Source of the DNA: Lotus japonicus
Taxonomy: Eukaryota; Streptophyta; Magnoliopsida; Fabales; Fabaceae
NCBI RefSeq assembly: GCF_012489685.1
Contig: NC_080046.1
Coordinates: forward strand, 31,465,763-31,529,762
DNA length: 64,000 nucleotides
Direction of reading: 5' to 3'
In this document: positions 11,535 to 21,818 of the stretch, piece after piece
How the letters are laid out: each line of letters starts with the position of its first letter
Position numbering within the stretch: position 1 is the first letter of the stretch
Notes under the pieces: model-generated
Told to the model about the DNA's origin: nothing
Databases searched by the model: none
Seen by the model: the letters and a program-made list of their open reading frames with translations, nothing else
Position numbers and translations under genes: made by a program

Positions 11535-12789
11535 TTTCTTGTGTTTTTCTTATTGTTTTCCGAAGCAGAAGAAAAAAGATCTTTAATCTTGAAAGACAAG
11601 TTGTACATTAAAAAAATAAGTGCTTAATAGTATATTGCAAGCGTTATTTTTTCTGCAACATACTTTTGTCTGCGGCTAGTATTTCATTTCTAACTTGTCC
11701 ATGGTGAACAAAAAGTAGATCTTCTTTTTTTAAGGACCGAGCTTTATTAAATGGAGAAAAAGAAATATAATCAGCATGACTTATGTATCATTACTTAATT
11801 TTAAGTCTTAAAATTGAAGTGAACTAAATTAGTTAAGCCAGCAAAATCTAAGCTCCAAGGACAATTGTAAGCAATAGTTTATAGAACAGAGAGAGAATAC
11901 TTAGAAACAGAATATATAGCGTGTATAATAATGTAATTAAAACCATTAACACATTTGATAGGTTTTAAACTCCTAGTGGACAATTTCAAAAAAAACTCCC
12001 AGTGGACAGTATCGTGGTAATAGCATATGCATTAATATTGCCTATAAAAAAAAGCATATGCATTAATAACATATGTGAAGTGAAAATTACAAACACATAC
12101 TAAAAAGTTTTTTTATAAAAAAAATAAATTACAAGAAAAAAAGATAAAAGTCCTTCGAGCCAGCCCAACAACCCTACCTGTCATCAACCCATTAAATGGC
12201 GGGTTCAAATGGTGCGAGTTATAAGGGCTCAATTGGTTCAATACCCCTAATCCAATCTGCCTACATATGTTGGTCCGATGAGCTCAATCCATATTATTGG
12301 TTAAAAACCGCCATAAAATACTTTAGTGGTAAACCACCACAAAATGCACAACATGGATTAATTTTATATATTTCATTAAAGTTAAAAACTAAAAATTATG
12401 AAATTAGGCTGAAATTATTTTAAAATTATTAAAATACCATTTTTAGCTTCATTTTTAGGGAATGTGGGTTTTGCTTTCAAATTCACATTTGAAAACTAAA
12501 ACCGTGTGGTTTCTCTACGCCTAGAACACCAGAATATCGATCGAACCATGAACGAAGAAAGACATGAGATAAGATTATATTGACTATTCATTGTGAGACC
12601 CTAATTCTTGACTGGAGGGGACACCAAAGGCCTCTTCCCTTCCATCCCTTGGAGATAGGGGGCAGAGCTTTTGGTTTTTTTATGTTGTCAAAGAGTTGAT
12701 CGAACAATGAAAATAAATGGCGAGTGCATGATCGAATTGATTGGGTCATGTAGGAACCAGTCCTTTTCACTATCCCTTAACTATTACAA
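11535..12789. other. Intergenic, no gene seen
   Basis: Open frames here (12196-12423 plus, 12770-12588 minus) lack a recognisable domain. A short direct repeat, GCATATGCATTAATA, occurs near 12022 and 12053. The right edge is the target site of the copia element. Confidence 0.4.
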
Positions 12790-12794
12790 GTGTC

Positions 12795-13057
12795 TATAAG
12801 TGTATAAGGGTAGAATAGGGATATGTAAATATCGACAGCTGGATACAGCTGTAATGATAGCTGTTATTAGTTAGGATTCAGTTAGGATTTGATAACTGAA
12901 TAGTTAGCTTGAAGAGCAAGCTACCAGCACTCTATATAAGTCATCTACTCACTATTGTAATATTCAGCATAATGAAAATAGAAATTCAGTTTCAGATTCT
13001 GTTACAGTTTCTCTCTCTTCTCTCTCTCTCCTTTTCTCGTTTTCTCTGGTTCTATCA
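12795..13057 (+). repeat. 5' LTR of copia element
   Basis: This 263-bp LTR starts TATAAGTGTATAAGGG and ends GGTTCTATCA. A TATA box (CTATATAAG) lies near 12935, within the block CAGCACTCTATATAAGTC. The 3' copy is at 17951-18213. Confidence 0.92.
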
Positions 13058-13070
13058 TGGTATCTAGAGC
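13058..13070 (+). other. Primer binding site of copia element
   Basis: TGGTATCTAGAGC immediately follows the 5' LTR. It matches the initiator Met-tRNA primer site TGGTATCAGAGC except for one extra T. Confidence 0.7.
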
Positions 13071-13079
13071 TTAGGTTCA

Positions 13080-14630
13080 ATGGCAGAAGCTTCATCTTCA
13101 ACGCTTCCCTCATCTTCTTCTTCTACGCTTCCCTCATCTTCTTCTTTGCATGAGAAAGCTTTGACTCATGCTGTCATCAAGCTTGATGACACGAATTTCT
13201 ACTCCTGGAAACAACTGGTTGAAGGAGTGATTAGGGCTCACAAATTGCAGAAATTCATTCAAGATCCACTGCAAATTCCAGAACAGTTCTTGACTGAGGA
13301 AGATCGATTGACAGAAACAGTGAATTCAGCATACTCTGAATGGGAGCAACAAGATTCTACTTTGTTTACTTGGTTGCTCTCAACACTATCTGCTTCTCTT
13401 CTTCCTACAGTGGTTCAGTGTCGACATTCATGGCAGATCTGGGAGGAAATTCATACTTTCTTCAACGCACATTCCAAGGCTCAATCTACTCAACTGCACT
13501 CGGAATTGAAGACAATCACAAAAGGAACAAAGACTGCTACAGAGTATCTCAAGCGAATCAAGACTATTGTCAATACACTGACTTCGATTGGTGAGCCAGT
13601 TCTGTTTCGTGATCATCTTGAAGCCATCTTTGATGGACTTCCAGATGAGTATAATGCGTTGATGACTGTGATTTACAGTCGTGACACCTTTTTCACCATC
13701 TCTGAAGTTGAGGCCATGGTGATTGCTCATGAAGCACGCTTTGAGCACATGAAGAAGAAGCAGCATGCAGATTCCACTGCATCTGTTTTTCTTACCCAAG
13801 TTCCTTCTCAGATTCCTGCACCAGTGTCGCAACCACCACCGGTGGCCAATCCTTCTCCATCGTCTCCGTGGCAACCACCTTCAGCGTCACAATCTGCGGT
13901 GCAGAGTGATGAGCACGATCGCGACAATGGAGGAAGCATCAATGGCAACTATGGAGGTAGCTATGGCCGTGGACGCGGTCGCGGGAGAGGTCGCAGCACT
14001 CTCCAGTGTACGTTTTGTCACAAGTTTGGTCATGATGTTAGTTCTTGCTGGTCGAAGCCTGCGACAGCATCGAATGGTTCGAATGATGCTATTGGTCAAT
14101 CCAATTTTGGAAATTCGACTACTGCACCCAATTTAGGGTTTTCTGGAGCTCAATTTGGGAATTTAGGGTTTCCTAATGCTCAATTTGGGGGTTTTGGTCC
14201 CTACACGAATTTAGGGTTTCCTGGAGCAAATTTGGGATTTTCTGGACTCAATTTAGGGTTCTCTGGAGGAAATCTGGGATTTCCTAATGCTCAATATGGA
14301 GGTTTTGGTCCCTATACTGGTCTTGGAGCTGGAATGCACAATCCTTTTGGTCCTTGGTGTGCACCTCCTACTGTACATGGTACTTGGGGCTCTCAATTTT
14401 CTGCCAGACCACAACAACAGGCAGGAGCTATTCCCAGAGGTTTTACTCCTCCTACTGCACCACCTCAAGCACCACCACAAGCAATGCTTGCTACTGTTCC
14501 TTCTCAGGGTCCTTCTCCTACTGCAGCTGCAACAGCAGTACAGTGGTTTCCTGACTCTGGTGCTACTCACCATGTCACCAATAACCCTGCTGTGTTTGTT
14601 GATAACAGTCCAGTGAGCTCCTCAAAATAG
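13080..14630 (+). CDS. Copia gag and start of protease, ended by an in-frame stop
   Basis: This 516-residue open frame begins 22 bp after the LTR. Residues about 25-230 match the copia gag (UBN2-type) region, with the W-x-x-W-x-x-x-V-E-G and L-S-x-L-P-x-x-Y patterns. A Gly/Arg-rich segment (284-306) is followed by one zinc knuckle, C310-x2-C313-x4-H318-x4-C323. Next comes a repetitive stretch of N-L-G-F-S-G / G-F-G-P-Y type units (about 345-410) and a Pro/Gln-rich linker. The aspartic protease active-site D-S-G-A starts at residue 492. The frame then meets TAG at 14628-14630, in the middle of the protease domain; the following sequence continues in the same frame. The zinc knuckle binds template RNA in virus-like particles. 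The stop separates gag from pol in this copy. Confidence 0.9.
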   Translation: MAEASSSTLPSSSSSTLPSSSSLHEKALTHAVIKLDDTNFYSWKQLVEGVIRAHKLQKFIQDPLQIPEQFLTEEDRLTETVNSAYSEWEQQDSTLFTWLLSTLSASLLPTVVQCRHSWQIWEEIHTFFNAHSKAQSTQLHSELKTITKGTKTATEYLKRIKTIVNTLTSIGEPVLFRDHLEAIFDGLPDEYNALMTVIYSRDTFFTISEVEAMVIAHEARFEHMKKKQHADSTASVFLTQVPSQIPAPVSQPPPVANPSPSSPWQPPSASQSAVQSDEHDRDNGGSINGNYGGSYGRGRGRGRGRSTLQCTFCHKFGHDVSSCWSKPATASNGSNDAIGQSNFGNSTTAPNLGFSGAQFGNLGFPNAQFGGFGPYTNLGFPGANLGFSGLNLGFSGGNLGFPNAQYGGFGPYTGLGAGMHNPFGPWCAPPTVHGTWGSQFSARPQQQAGAIPRGFTPPTAPPQAPPQAMLATVPSQGPSPTAAATAVQWFPDSGATHHVTNNPAVFVDNSPVSSSK

Positions 14631-17600
14631 ATTTACATGGGCAATGGTCAAGGATTGCCTATTCAATCCATAGGTTCAGCTTCTCTTCCCTCAATTTTTA
14701 ACCCTAAAGCTGTTCTTATTCTTAATAAACTGTTGTTAGTTCCTTCCATTACAAAGAATCTTGTTTCTGTTAGTAGGTTTGCTAGGGATAACAATGTGTA
14801 TTTTTCCTTTCATGCTACTTACTGTTGTGTTCGTAATCAGGACACCTCTGAGCTTCTTCTCACAGGACGTGTGGGTGAAGATGGTCTCTACTCCTTTGAT
14901 GGACCTCTCACTCGAGCTTCTTTGTCCTCAAGCCAGTCTTCTTCAGCACTTTCCTTTCGGCATCACCAGGCTGCTCTTGTCTCACAGCCTAGGGTCAATA
15001 AAGCAGTTTTTGCTACCAGTAGTAGTTTACCTTCTTTGTCTTCTTTTACACAATCCAACACTCACGCTGATGTTGTTGATAGTAGTAGCAGTAGCAATAT
15101 TTCTTTGTATGATTTGTGGCACTATAGAATGGGTCATCCCCATCATGATGTACTCAAACTTGCTTTATCTCATTGTAATATACCAATTCCCGGCAATAAA
15201 AGCATATTTTCATTTTGCAAAGCTTGTTGCTTAGGCAAATCTCATAGATTGCCTTCTTCTTTGTCTTCTACCACTTACTCTACTCCTTTTGAATTAGTTT
15301 TTGCAGACCTTTGGGGGCCTTCCTCCAAAGAGTCATCTTGTGGATTTTATTACTTTCTTACTTGTGTTGATGCATTCACTCGCTTTACCTGGATTTTTCC
15401 TTTGAAAAGAAAATCAGATACATGTGCTACTTTTCTTAATTTTCAATCCATGGTTGAACTTCAGTTTGGTCACAAACTCAAAAGTGTTCAAACTAATGGA
15501 AGAGGGGAGTTTAAACCCTTAATCTCTCATTTTACAAATCTGGGAGTTGTTCACAGGTTAACATGTCCTCACACACACCATCAAAATGGTAGTGTGGAAA
15601 GGAAACATAGGCATATTGTAGAGACTGGTCTTACTCTTCTTTCCCATGCTAAAATTCCTCTTGAATATTGGGATCATGCCTTCTTAGCTGCCACTTATCT
15701 AATAAATAGGATGCCTACTGCTACTCTTCAAGGACACAGTCCCTTCTCCAAACTTTATGGCAAACTTCCAGATTATAAAAGCCTCAAAATCTTTGGTTCA
15801 GCTTGTTTTCCTTATCTTAGACCCTATAACTCTAATAAATTGTCTCTTCATTCTAAAGAATGTGTGTTCATTGGCTATTCATCTAGTCACAAAGGTTACA
15901 AATGCCTAGATTCTACAGGAAGAATATATGTTTCAAGGGATGTATTGTTTCATGAACATAGATTTCCCTATGAGGAACTGTTTCACACAGCAAGCTCTCC
16001 TTGTACCTCAGATGATCTGTGCAATCCAGTATCTCATATTCCTCTTATTTCTAGAGGATTGCCTGCAGATCAGCCACCTGCAGTGTCTATTTTTCAACCT
16101 CAGGAAGCTCCAGCACCTTCTGTACAAGAGCATTCTATCTCTCAGCCAGCAGCAAGTGCTCAATCAGGCCAGTCAGCCACTGTTGCACAGCCAGTGAGTC
16201 TTATTTCCTCAGATTCTTCACAACAGCCTAGTTCTCCAGCACCTTCAGAGGCTCCTCTCTGTGGAGAGTCTGTTCCCACATCAGTTGCAATTGTTCCTGC
16301 AAATACTCATCCAATGCAAACTAGAGCTAAATCTGGTATTGTCAAGCCAAGGCTCCAGCCTACACTTCTTCTTACTCAGGCTGAGCCTACATCAGTTAAA
16401 CAAGCTTTGGGGGATCAGAAATGGTTTAAGGCTATGCAAGAGGAGTATGATGCTCTCATGCATAATGGTACATGGTCCCTAGTGCCTCTTCCACCACATA
16501 GAAAACCAGTGGGCTGCAAATGGATCTTCAGAATAAAGGAAAATCAGGATGGTTCAGTTAACAAGTACAAGGCTAGGTTGGTAGCTAAGGGCTATAGTCA
16601 AGTTCATGGTTTTGATTATTCAGAAACCTTCTCACCAGTGGTCAAGCCCATCACAATTCGTCTCATTCTCTCATTGGCAATCTCTCAAGGATGGCCTATT
16701 CAGCAATTGGATGTCAATAATGCATTTTTGAATGGTGTACTAGAAGAGGAAGTGTATATGTCTCAGCCACCTGGATTTGAACAAGGGAATAAGGCTCTAG
16801 TGTGTAAGTTACACAAAGCTCTTTATGGACTTAAACAGGCTCCTAGGGCCTGGTTTCAAAAGCTGAAGGAGGCTCTTCTTCACTTTGGTTTTACTGCAAG
16901 TAAATGTGACCCATCTTTGTTCACATATAACACTTCTCAGGGTTGTATTTACATGCTCATCTATGTAGATGACATAATCATCACAGGGGCTTCTATGCCT
17001 CAAATTCAGCAACTTATTGACAAACTTCACTCTACTTTTGCCCTCAAGCAACTTGGCCAGCTGGATTACTTTCTTGGAGTGCAGGTTTCCCACTTGTCTA
17101 ATGGCACTTTGTTGCTTAATCAAACCAAATACATTACTGATCTGCTGGACAAGGCTGGGATGAGTGATGCAGCTAGTTTTTCAACTCCTATGCAGCATGG
17201 TCTTAAACTCTCAAGACATGGTGGCACTCTCATGTCTGATCCAACCTTGTATCGAAGTATTGTGGGGGCTCTTCAGTATGCAACAATTACCAGGCCAGAA
17301 ATTGCTTTTTCTGTGAACAAAGTGTGTCAGTTTTTAGCTCAGCCACATGAAGAGCACTGGAAGGCAGTAAAGAGAATCTTAAGATATCTCAAAGGGACTA
17401 TCTCTCATGGGGTTGTTCTGCAACCTTGTTCTCTCAGCAAACCTCTTCCTCTTGTTGCATTCTGTGATGCAGATTGGGGGGCTGATCCAGATGATAGGAG
17501 GTCTACATCTGGATCATGTGTCTTCCTTGGTCCCAATCTCATCTCTTGGACAGCTAAAAAGCAGACTTTAGTAGCAAGATCCAGCACTGAGGCAGAATAT

Positions 17601-17955
17601 AGGAGCTTGGCCAACACCACAGCAGAACTTTTATGGGTCCAGTCTCTCCTTACTGAGTTGCATCTTCCATTTCAAACACCTCTGATTCTCTGTGACAACA
17701 TGAGTACAGTGTTGCTCACACATAATCCCATTCTTCATTCCAGAACTAAACACATGGAAATGGACATTTTTTTTTGTAAGAGAAAGGGTTCAGGCAAAGC
17801 AACTTGTGGTTCAACACATCTCTTCAGAGCATCAGAAAGCTGACATCTTTACAAAGGCCCTACCCCCCACTCGGTTTCAGTTTCTAAGGGACAAACTGAA
17901 TGTGCTTGACAAACACAAGTTTGTGCAACCACCTTCAGTTTGTGGGGGTGTATAA
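14631..17955 (+). pseudogene. Copia pol: protease end, integrase, RT, RNase H; broken
   Basis: In frame with gag after the TAG, this reads to TGA at 17841-17843. Domains in order: the rest of protease; GAG-pre-integrase (L-W-H-Y-R-M-G-H-P, with C-K-A-C); integrase core with F-A-D-L-W-G and V-E-R-K; reverse transcriptase with Y-V-D-D-I-I-I-T-G; and RNase H with C-D-A-D-W-G and S-S-T-E-A-E-Y. At the expected second integrase Asp the codon is AAT (15495-15497), giving Gln-Thr-Asn-Gly. A run of nine T at 17767-17775 shifts the frame near the end; the usual tail lies in the next frame and stops at TAA 17953-17955, just inside the 3' LTR. With the TAG at 14628, that makes three defects. Order and motifs are clear; subfamily is not assigned. 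Confidence 0.9.
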
Positions 17956-18213
17956 GTGTATAAGGGTAGAATAGGGATATGTAAATATCGACAGCTGGAT
18001 ACAGCTGTAATGACAGCTGTTATTAGTTAGGATTCAGTTAGGATTTGATAACTGAATAGTTAGCTTGAAGAGCAAGCTACCAGCACTCTATATAAGTCAT
18101 CTACTCACTATTGTAATATTCAGCATAATGAAAATAGAAATTCAGTTTCAGATTCTGTTACAGTTTCTCTCTCTTCTCTCTCTCTCCTTTTCTCGTTTTC
18201 TCTGGTTCTATCA
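17951..18213 (+). repeat. 3' LTR of copia element, facing the NDA gene
   Basis: This 263-bp copy is nearly identical to the 5' LTR. Its TATA box (CTATATAAG, about 18088-18096) points at the dehydrogenase gene whose ATG is 376 bp beyond the LTR end. Confidence 0.92.
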
Positions 18214-18218
18214 GTGTC

Positions 18219-18588
18219 CAAAAGAGAAAAAATAATCTGTTCAACTGTGTGCAAGTCTCACAGAATGAGTTTTATACTTGGACCATACAAATCCAGGGTC
18301 ACGTAGAAAATCCTCATTATCCTCAATGAAAAACCACATGTAGATAATTGTCCCCTGCTGCAACCAAAATTCAAGTGCTATCAGTAGAGAAATATGTCCC
18401 ACCTTACATTATGTTAAATTGAACATAACTAACTACCAACAGAAGTTCAGACAAAAACAATATTCACAAATGTTAAAGATCACAATTGGTTCACTTTCTA
18501 CCCCAATCTGAATTTTGTGATGCACATAAGCTATCTGATAAAAATACTGATATGCAACACAAACAGAAACACAAAAAATCCAAGCAGC
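18219..18588 (+). promoter_or_regulatory. Shortened promoter/5' leader of NDA gene
   Basis: Only 370 bp separate the copia target duplication from the ATG. No strong TATA box was found. An in-frame upstream ATG at 18517 would add 24 residues without organelle-import character, so the start at 18589 is preferred. Native upstream elements now lie more than 5.4 kb away. Confidence 0.5.
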
Positions 18589-21489
18589 ATGGCTTGGTTG
18601 AGAAACCTCTCCAAGTTTTCCACCATCAAAGCACCTCAAAGACCAAAAAACACTGACCCATTTTTCCTCTTACCATCTTTTTCTTTTCTCTCCCATTTCA
18701 GCTCTAATGTTCCCACTGAGGAAAAGTCTTCAGGTTTGGAACCAACAAAGCCCCATGAGAAACCACGTGTGGTGGTGCTGGGTTCAGGGTGGGCAGGGTG
18801 CAGGGTCATGAAGGATTTGGACCCTGATATCTATGACATTGTTTGTGTCTCACCTAGGAATCACATGGTGTTCACCCCTCTCTTGGCTTCCACTTGTGTT
18901 GGAACTCTTGAGTTTAGATCAGTTGCTGAACCCATTGGAAGGATCCAACCAGCTCTTTCTAGATTGCCTGGTTCTTATTTCTTCCTTGCCAATTGTACTG
19001 CCATTGATGCACACAAGCATAGGGTGTGTTAGTTAACATCTTTGTTTAGTGATATGTGTATTTTGTAGGACTTCAATTTCTAGTGGAAATGTTAACATGT
19101 GGTTGAATTATGTTGAACAAAAATAAAACCAGTTTTGAAACTTGACTCAAGTTCCTTCGAAAAAATGACTTAGAAGATTTTTTTTCTAAAGTTTGTTCCA
19201 TTTTTACTAAAGTTCAAGGTCAACATGACTTGACCTGTTTGGCCAACATTCTGTTTTTGCCATGACTAAAATGTGTTTCTCCCAAAAGTGATTATGAGGT
19301 TTTCAGCTGCAAAACCAAACAAGCTAGAAGTGTTACTACTGACTTGCATTGTACACGTTACACCTTTTAACAAGTTTTATGATTTTTGTTATCTGGAAAT
19401 TTAAACAAAAAATAATCATAATTAGGATATATTCAATAAAGAATGTAAGGACTACCTTAAGTGATGAAGAATATGTTACTTTCTAAATTGAACTTTCTTG
19501 TCCCATTAATATTGGAATTTGGAACTCAAACTGTCTAAGTATGATACTATTTCTTATCGGAATATTGTTACTTGCAATATGGCTTACTCATATAGCAAAT
19601 TTTTTATGGTTGATTTTGAAGGTGGACTGTGTGACTGTAACAGAAGGATCAGAGACAATAGATCCCTGGAAATTTACAATCTCATATGATAAGCTAGTAA
19701 TTGCATTAGGATCACAGCCCTCTACTTTTGGAATTCAGGGAGTCAAAGAACATGCAATTTTCCTTCGTGAAGTTCACCATGCACAGGAAATTCGTCGGAA
19801 GCTGCTCCTTAACTTGATGCTATCAGATGTTCCAGGTTTTCCACAATAGTGTTAGCATGTTAATCAGAAAAACATTTAGCCATGACAAATTTATCCTTTT
19901 TACATCAATTATGTGCTCCGTTATGTTACAGGGATTGCAGAAGAGGAAAAACAAAGGCTTCTGCATTGTGTGGTTGTTGGAGGTGGTCCCACTGGAGTTG
20001 AATTCAGTGGTGAACTTAGTGATTTCATCATGAAAGATGTTCGCCAAAGATATGTCCATGTCAAGGATTACATCCGTGTTACTTTAATTGAGGTATGCTC
20101 AGTAGTAGCATCGCATTTATAGCAGCCAATTTTTGTTCTAGTATATTGCCATTTTATCTATGCTAAAAATGTCTTTTAAGGTAATTCATGTTATTAACCA
20201 ATTTATCCATGCCCTATTAGGCTAATGAGATATTATCTTCCTTTGATGACCGACTCAGACACTATGCCACCAACCAATTGACAAAGGTGAGCTATATAGT
20301 GAAAGAGGCATTTACTCATTTGAAACCTTTCTTATATGAAACTCGTCAAATCTTCATCAAAGTAGCAGTGTGACAGTGTCTGAAATTGGTTGAAGAACTA
20401 GTTTTCAACATTTTCCAATATTGTAGTTTCTTTCAGTCAGGAGTTCGTCTTGTCCGCGGCATTGTGAAAGATGTTAAACCTAAGAAGATTGTCCTTAATG
20501 ATGGCACTGAGGTTCCATATGGGTTGTTAGTATGGTCTACTGGTGTCGGTCCATCACCTATTATTCAATCTTTGGATCTACCAAAAGCTCCAGGTGGAAG
20601 GTTAGTCTCCTTACTCAACAATGTTGCATTGATAACCATGGAAAAGTTACAGAGTCGCAGCTGATTTATGGATAGATTTAGAATTTTTTATGTAGTGACC
20701 ACAACTTTTCTATATACTATAACTCAACCTCACAGGATTGGTGTTGATGAGTGGCTTCGTGTTCCTTCCGTACCGGATGTATTCTCGATAGGTGACTGCT
20801 GTGGATTTGTTGAAAGTACTGGAAGACCAACACTTCCTGCATTGGCCCAAGTAAGTTATATTGGGTTCATTGATTTCCCCTACGCACCCTTTCATTCCTT
20901 AAACTCCTGTAATATGTAGTTTTGGTTTTGTGCTAGTGCTTGACATATTCCATAGTGACTGTGTTACTTTTTTGTTCTTATATGTAAAGGTTCATTGGTA
21001 ATTAGTGTTGTTTGTTTCTCCTTTGGCAGAAAGCTTCTTGTTGTTGTTAGTCATTTGATGCATTACCATTTGAATTTCACAGGTGGCAGAGAGGCAAGGC
21101 AAATATTTAGCAGTGTTGTTAAACAACATTGGTAAAGCAGGTGCAGGCCATGCAAACAGTGAAAAAGAAGTAGAATTTGGGGATCCATTTGTCTACAAGC
21201 ACCTTGGAAGCATGGCAACTATTGGAAGATACAAGGCCCTTGTTGACCTTAGACAGAGCAAGGTAATGTTTACCATTCCATAACTACTGCTGGTACTTTT
21301 TTAGAAACTTTGAGTGACCTTACCAAAATCTTACAGGGGGAAAAAGGGTTAGCTCTGGCAGGAGTTCTGAGTTTTTTCATTTGGCGCTCGGCCTATATTA
21401 CGCGTGTTATCAGCTGGAGGAACAGATTTTATGTATTTGTGAATTGGATCACAACTCTTGTATTTGGCCGCGATATAAGCAGACTATGA
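18589..21489 (+). CDS. NDA: Internal alternative NAD(P)H:ubiquinone oxidoreductase (NDA type)
   Basis: Eight exons (18589-19023, 19622-19835, 19932-20092, 20221-20286, 20437-20600, 20736-20850, 21083-21262, 21337-21489) join in frame into 495 residues. It is a type II NADH dehydrogenase: a single flavoprotein on the matrix face of the inner mitochondrial membrane that passes electrons from NAD(P)H to ubiquinone without pumping protons. Residues 1 to about 45 are Ser/Arg/Phe-rich, as in mitochondrial targeting sequences. The first dinucleotide fold is V-L-G-S-G-W-A-G (63-70), and the second is V-G-G-G-P-T-G (232-238). A-L-A-Q and a Y-K-H-L-G-S-M stretch follow. There is no EF-hand insertion, which excludes the calcium-binding NDB class. 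The chain ends in Ser-Arg-Leu, a canonical peroxisomal PTS1; dual mitochondrial and peroxisomal location is known for Arabidopsis NDA proteins. No lesions were found. It converges on the lectin gene 330 bp away. Confidence 0.93.
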
Positions 21490-21818
21490 AAATATAAAGG
21501 TAGCCACTTCCAGCATGATTGAGTTGTTCCTGCAAGTAAACCCTTCACAATTTAAATGTAAATTCATTGGGGCTTAAGATTGTCAGTAAGGCAATTCTCT
21601 TTTCATTGGTTGCATTGCAGTTTGCAGGTATTTTACAAAACTGCATACTGATACAGAAAAATGCTTTGAGGTATCATAAATCAACAGTGCCATTCCTCAC
21701 AATTGTATAAATTTTTTTACAGTTAGAACATCTTCAAATCATTATATTGATATTTGATAGTATAAAAGTAATCTTTCATCATCTTATCACTCTTCTATAC
21801 TTTATTACTCTTTACAAA
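21490..21818. other. Convergent intergenic spacer
   Basis: These 329 bp hold the 3' UTRs of two tail-to-tail genes. AT-rich runs and TTTATTACT/AATAAG type phrases could serve as polyadenylation signals on either strand. Overlapping 3' transcripts are possible. Confidence 0.5.

Larger units (their letters stand above)
12795..18213 (+). mobile_element. Ty1/copia LTR retrotransposon, recent insertion
   Basis: This 5419-bp element is flanked by the 5-bp direct repeat GTGTC (12790-12794 and 18214-18218). The two 263-bp LTRs differ, by my reading, at one site (T against C in the AATGAYAGC phrase). A primer site TGGTATCTAGAGC follows the 5' LTR (one base longer than the canonical Met-tRNA site), and a purine tract GTTTGTGGGGGTG precedes the 3' LTR. 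Domain order gag, protease, integrase, reverse transcriptase, RNase H defines copia. The polyprotein has an in-frame TAG, an Asn in place of an integrase Asp, and a late frameshift, so this copy cannot make a complete normal polyprotein. Confidence 0.95.

Noticed and set aside
13340..17620. Other-frame open frames inside the copia element
   Set aside because: They are shadows of gag and pol; only the frame with family motifs was kept.
18517..18588. Upstream in-frame ATG for the NDA gene
   Set aside because: The added 24 residues do not resemble a targeting peptide, while M-A-W-L-R-N-L-S matches the usual NDA start.
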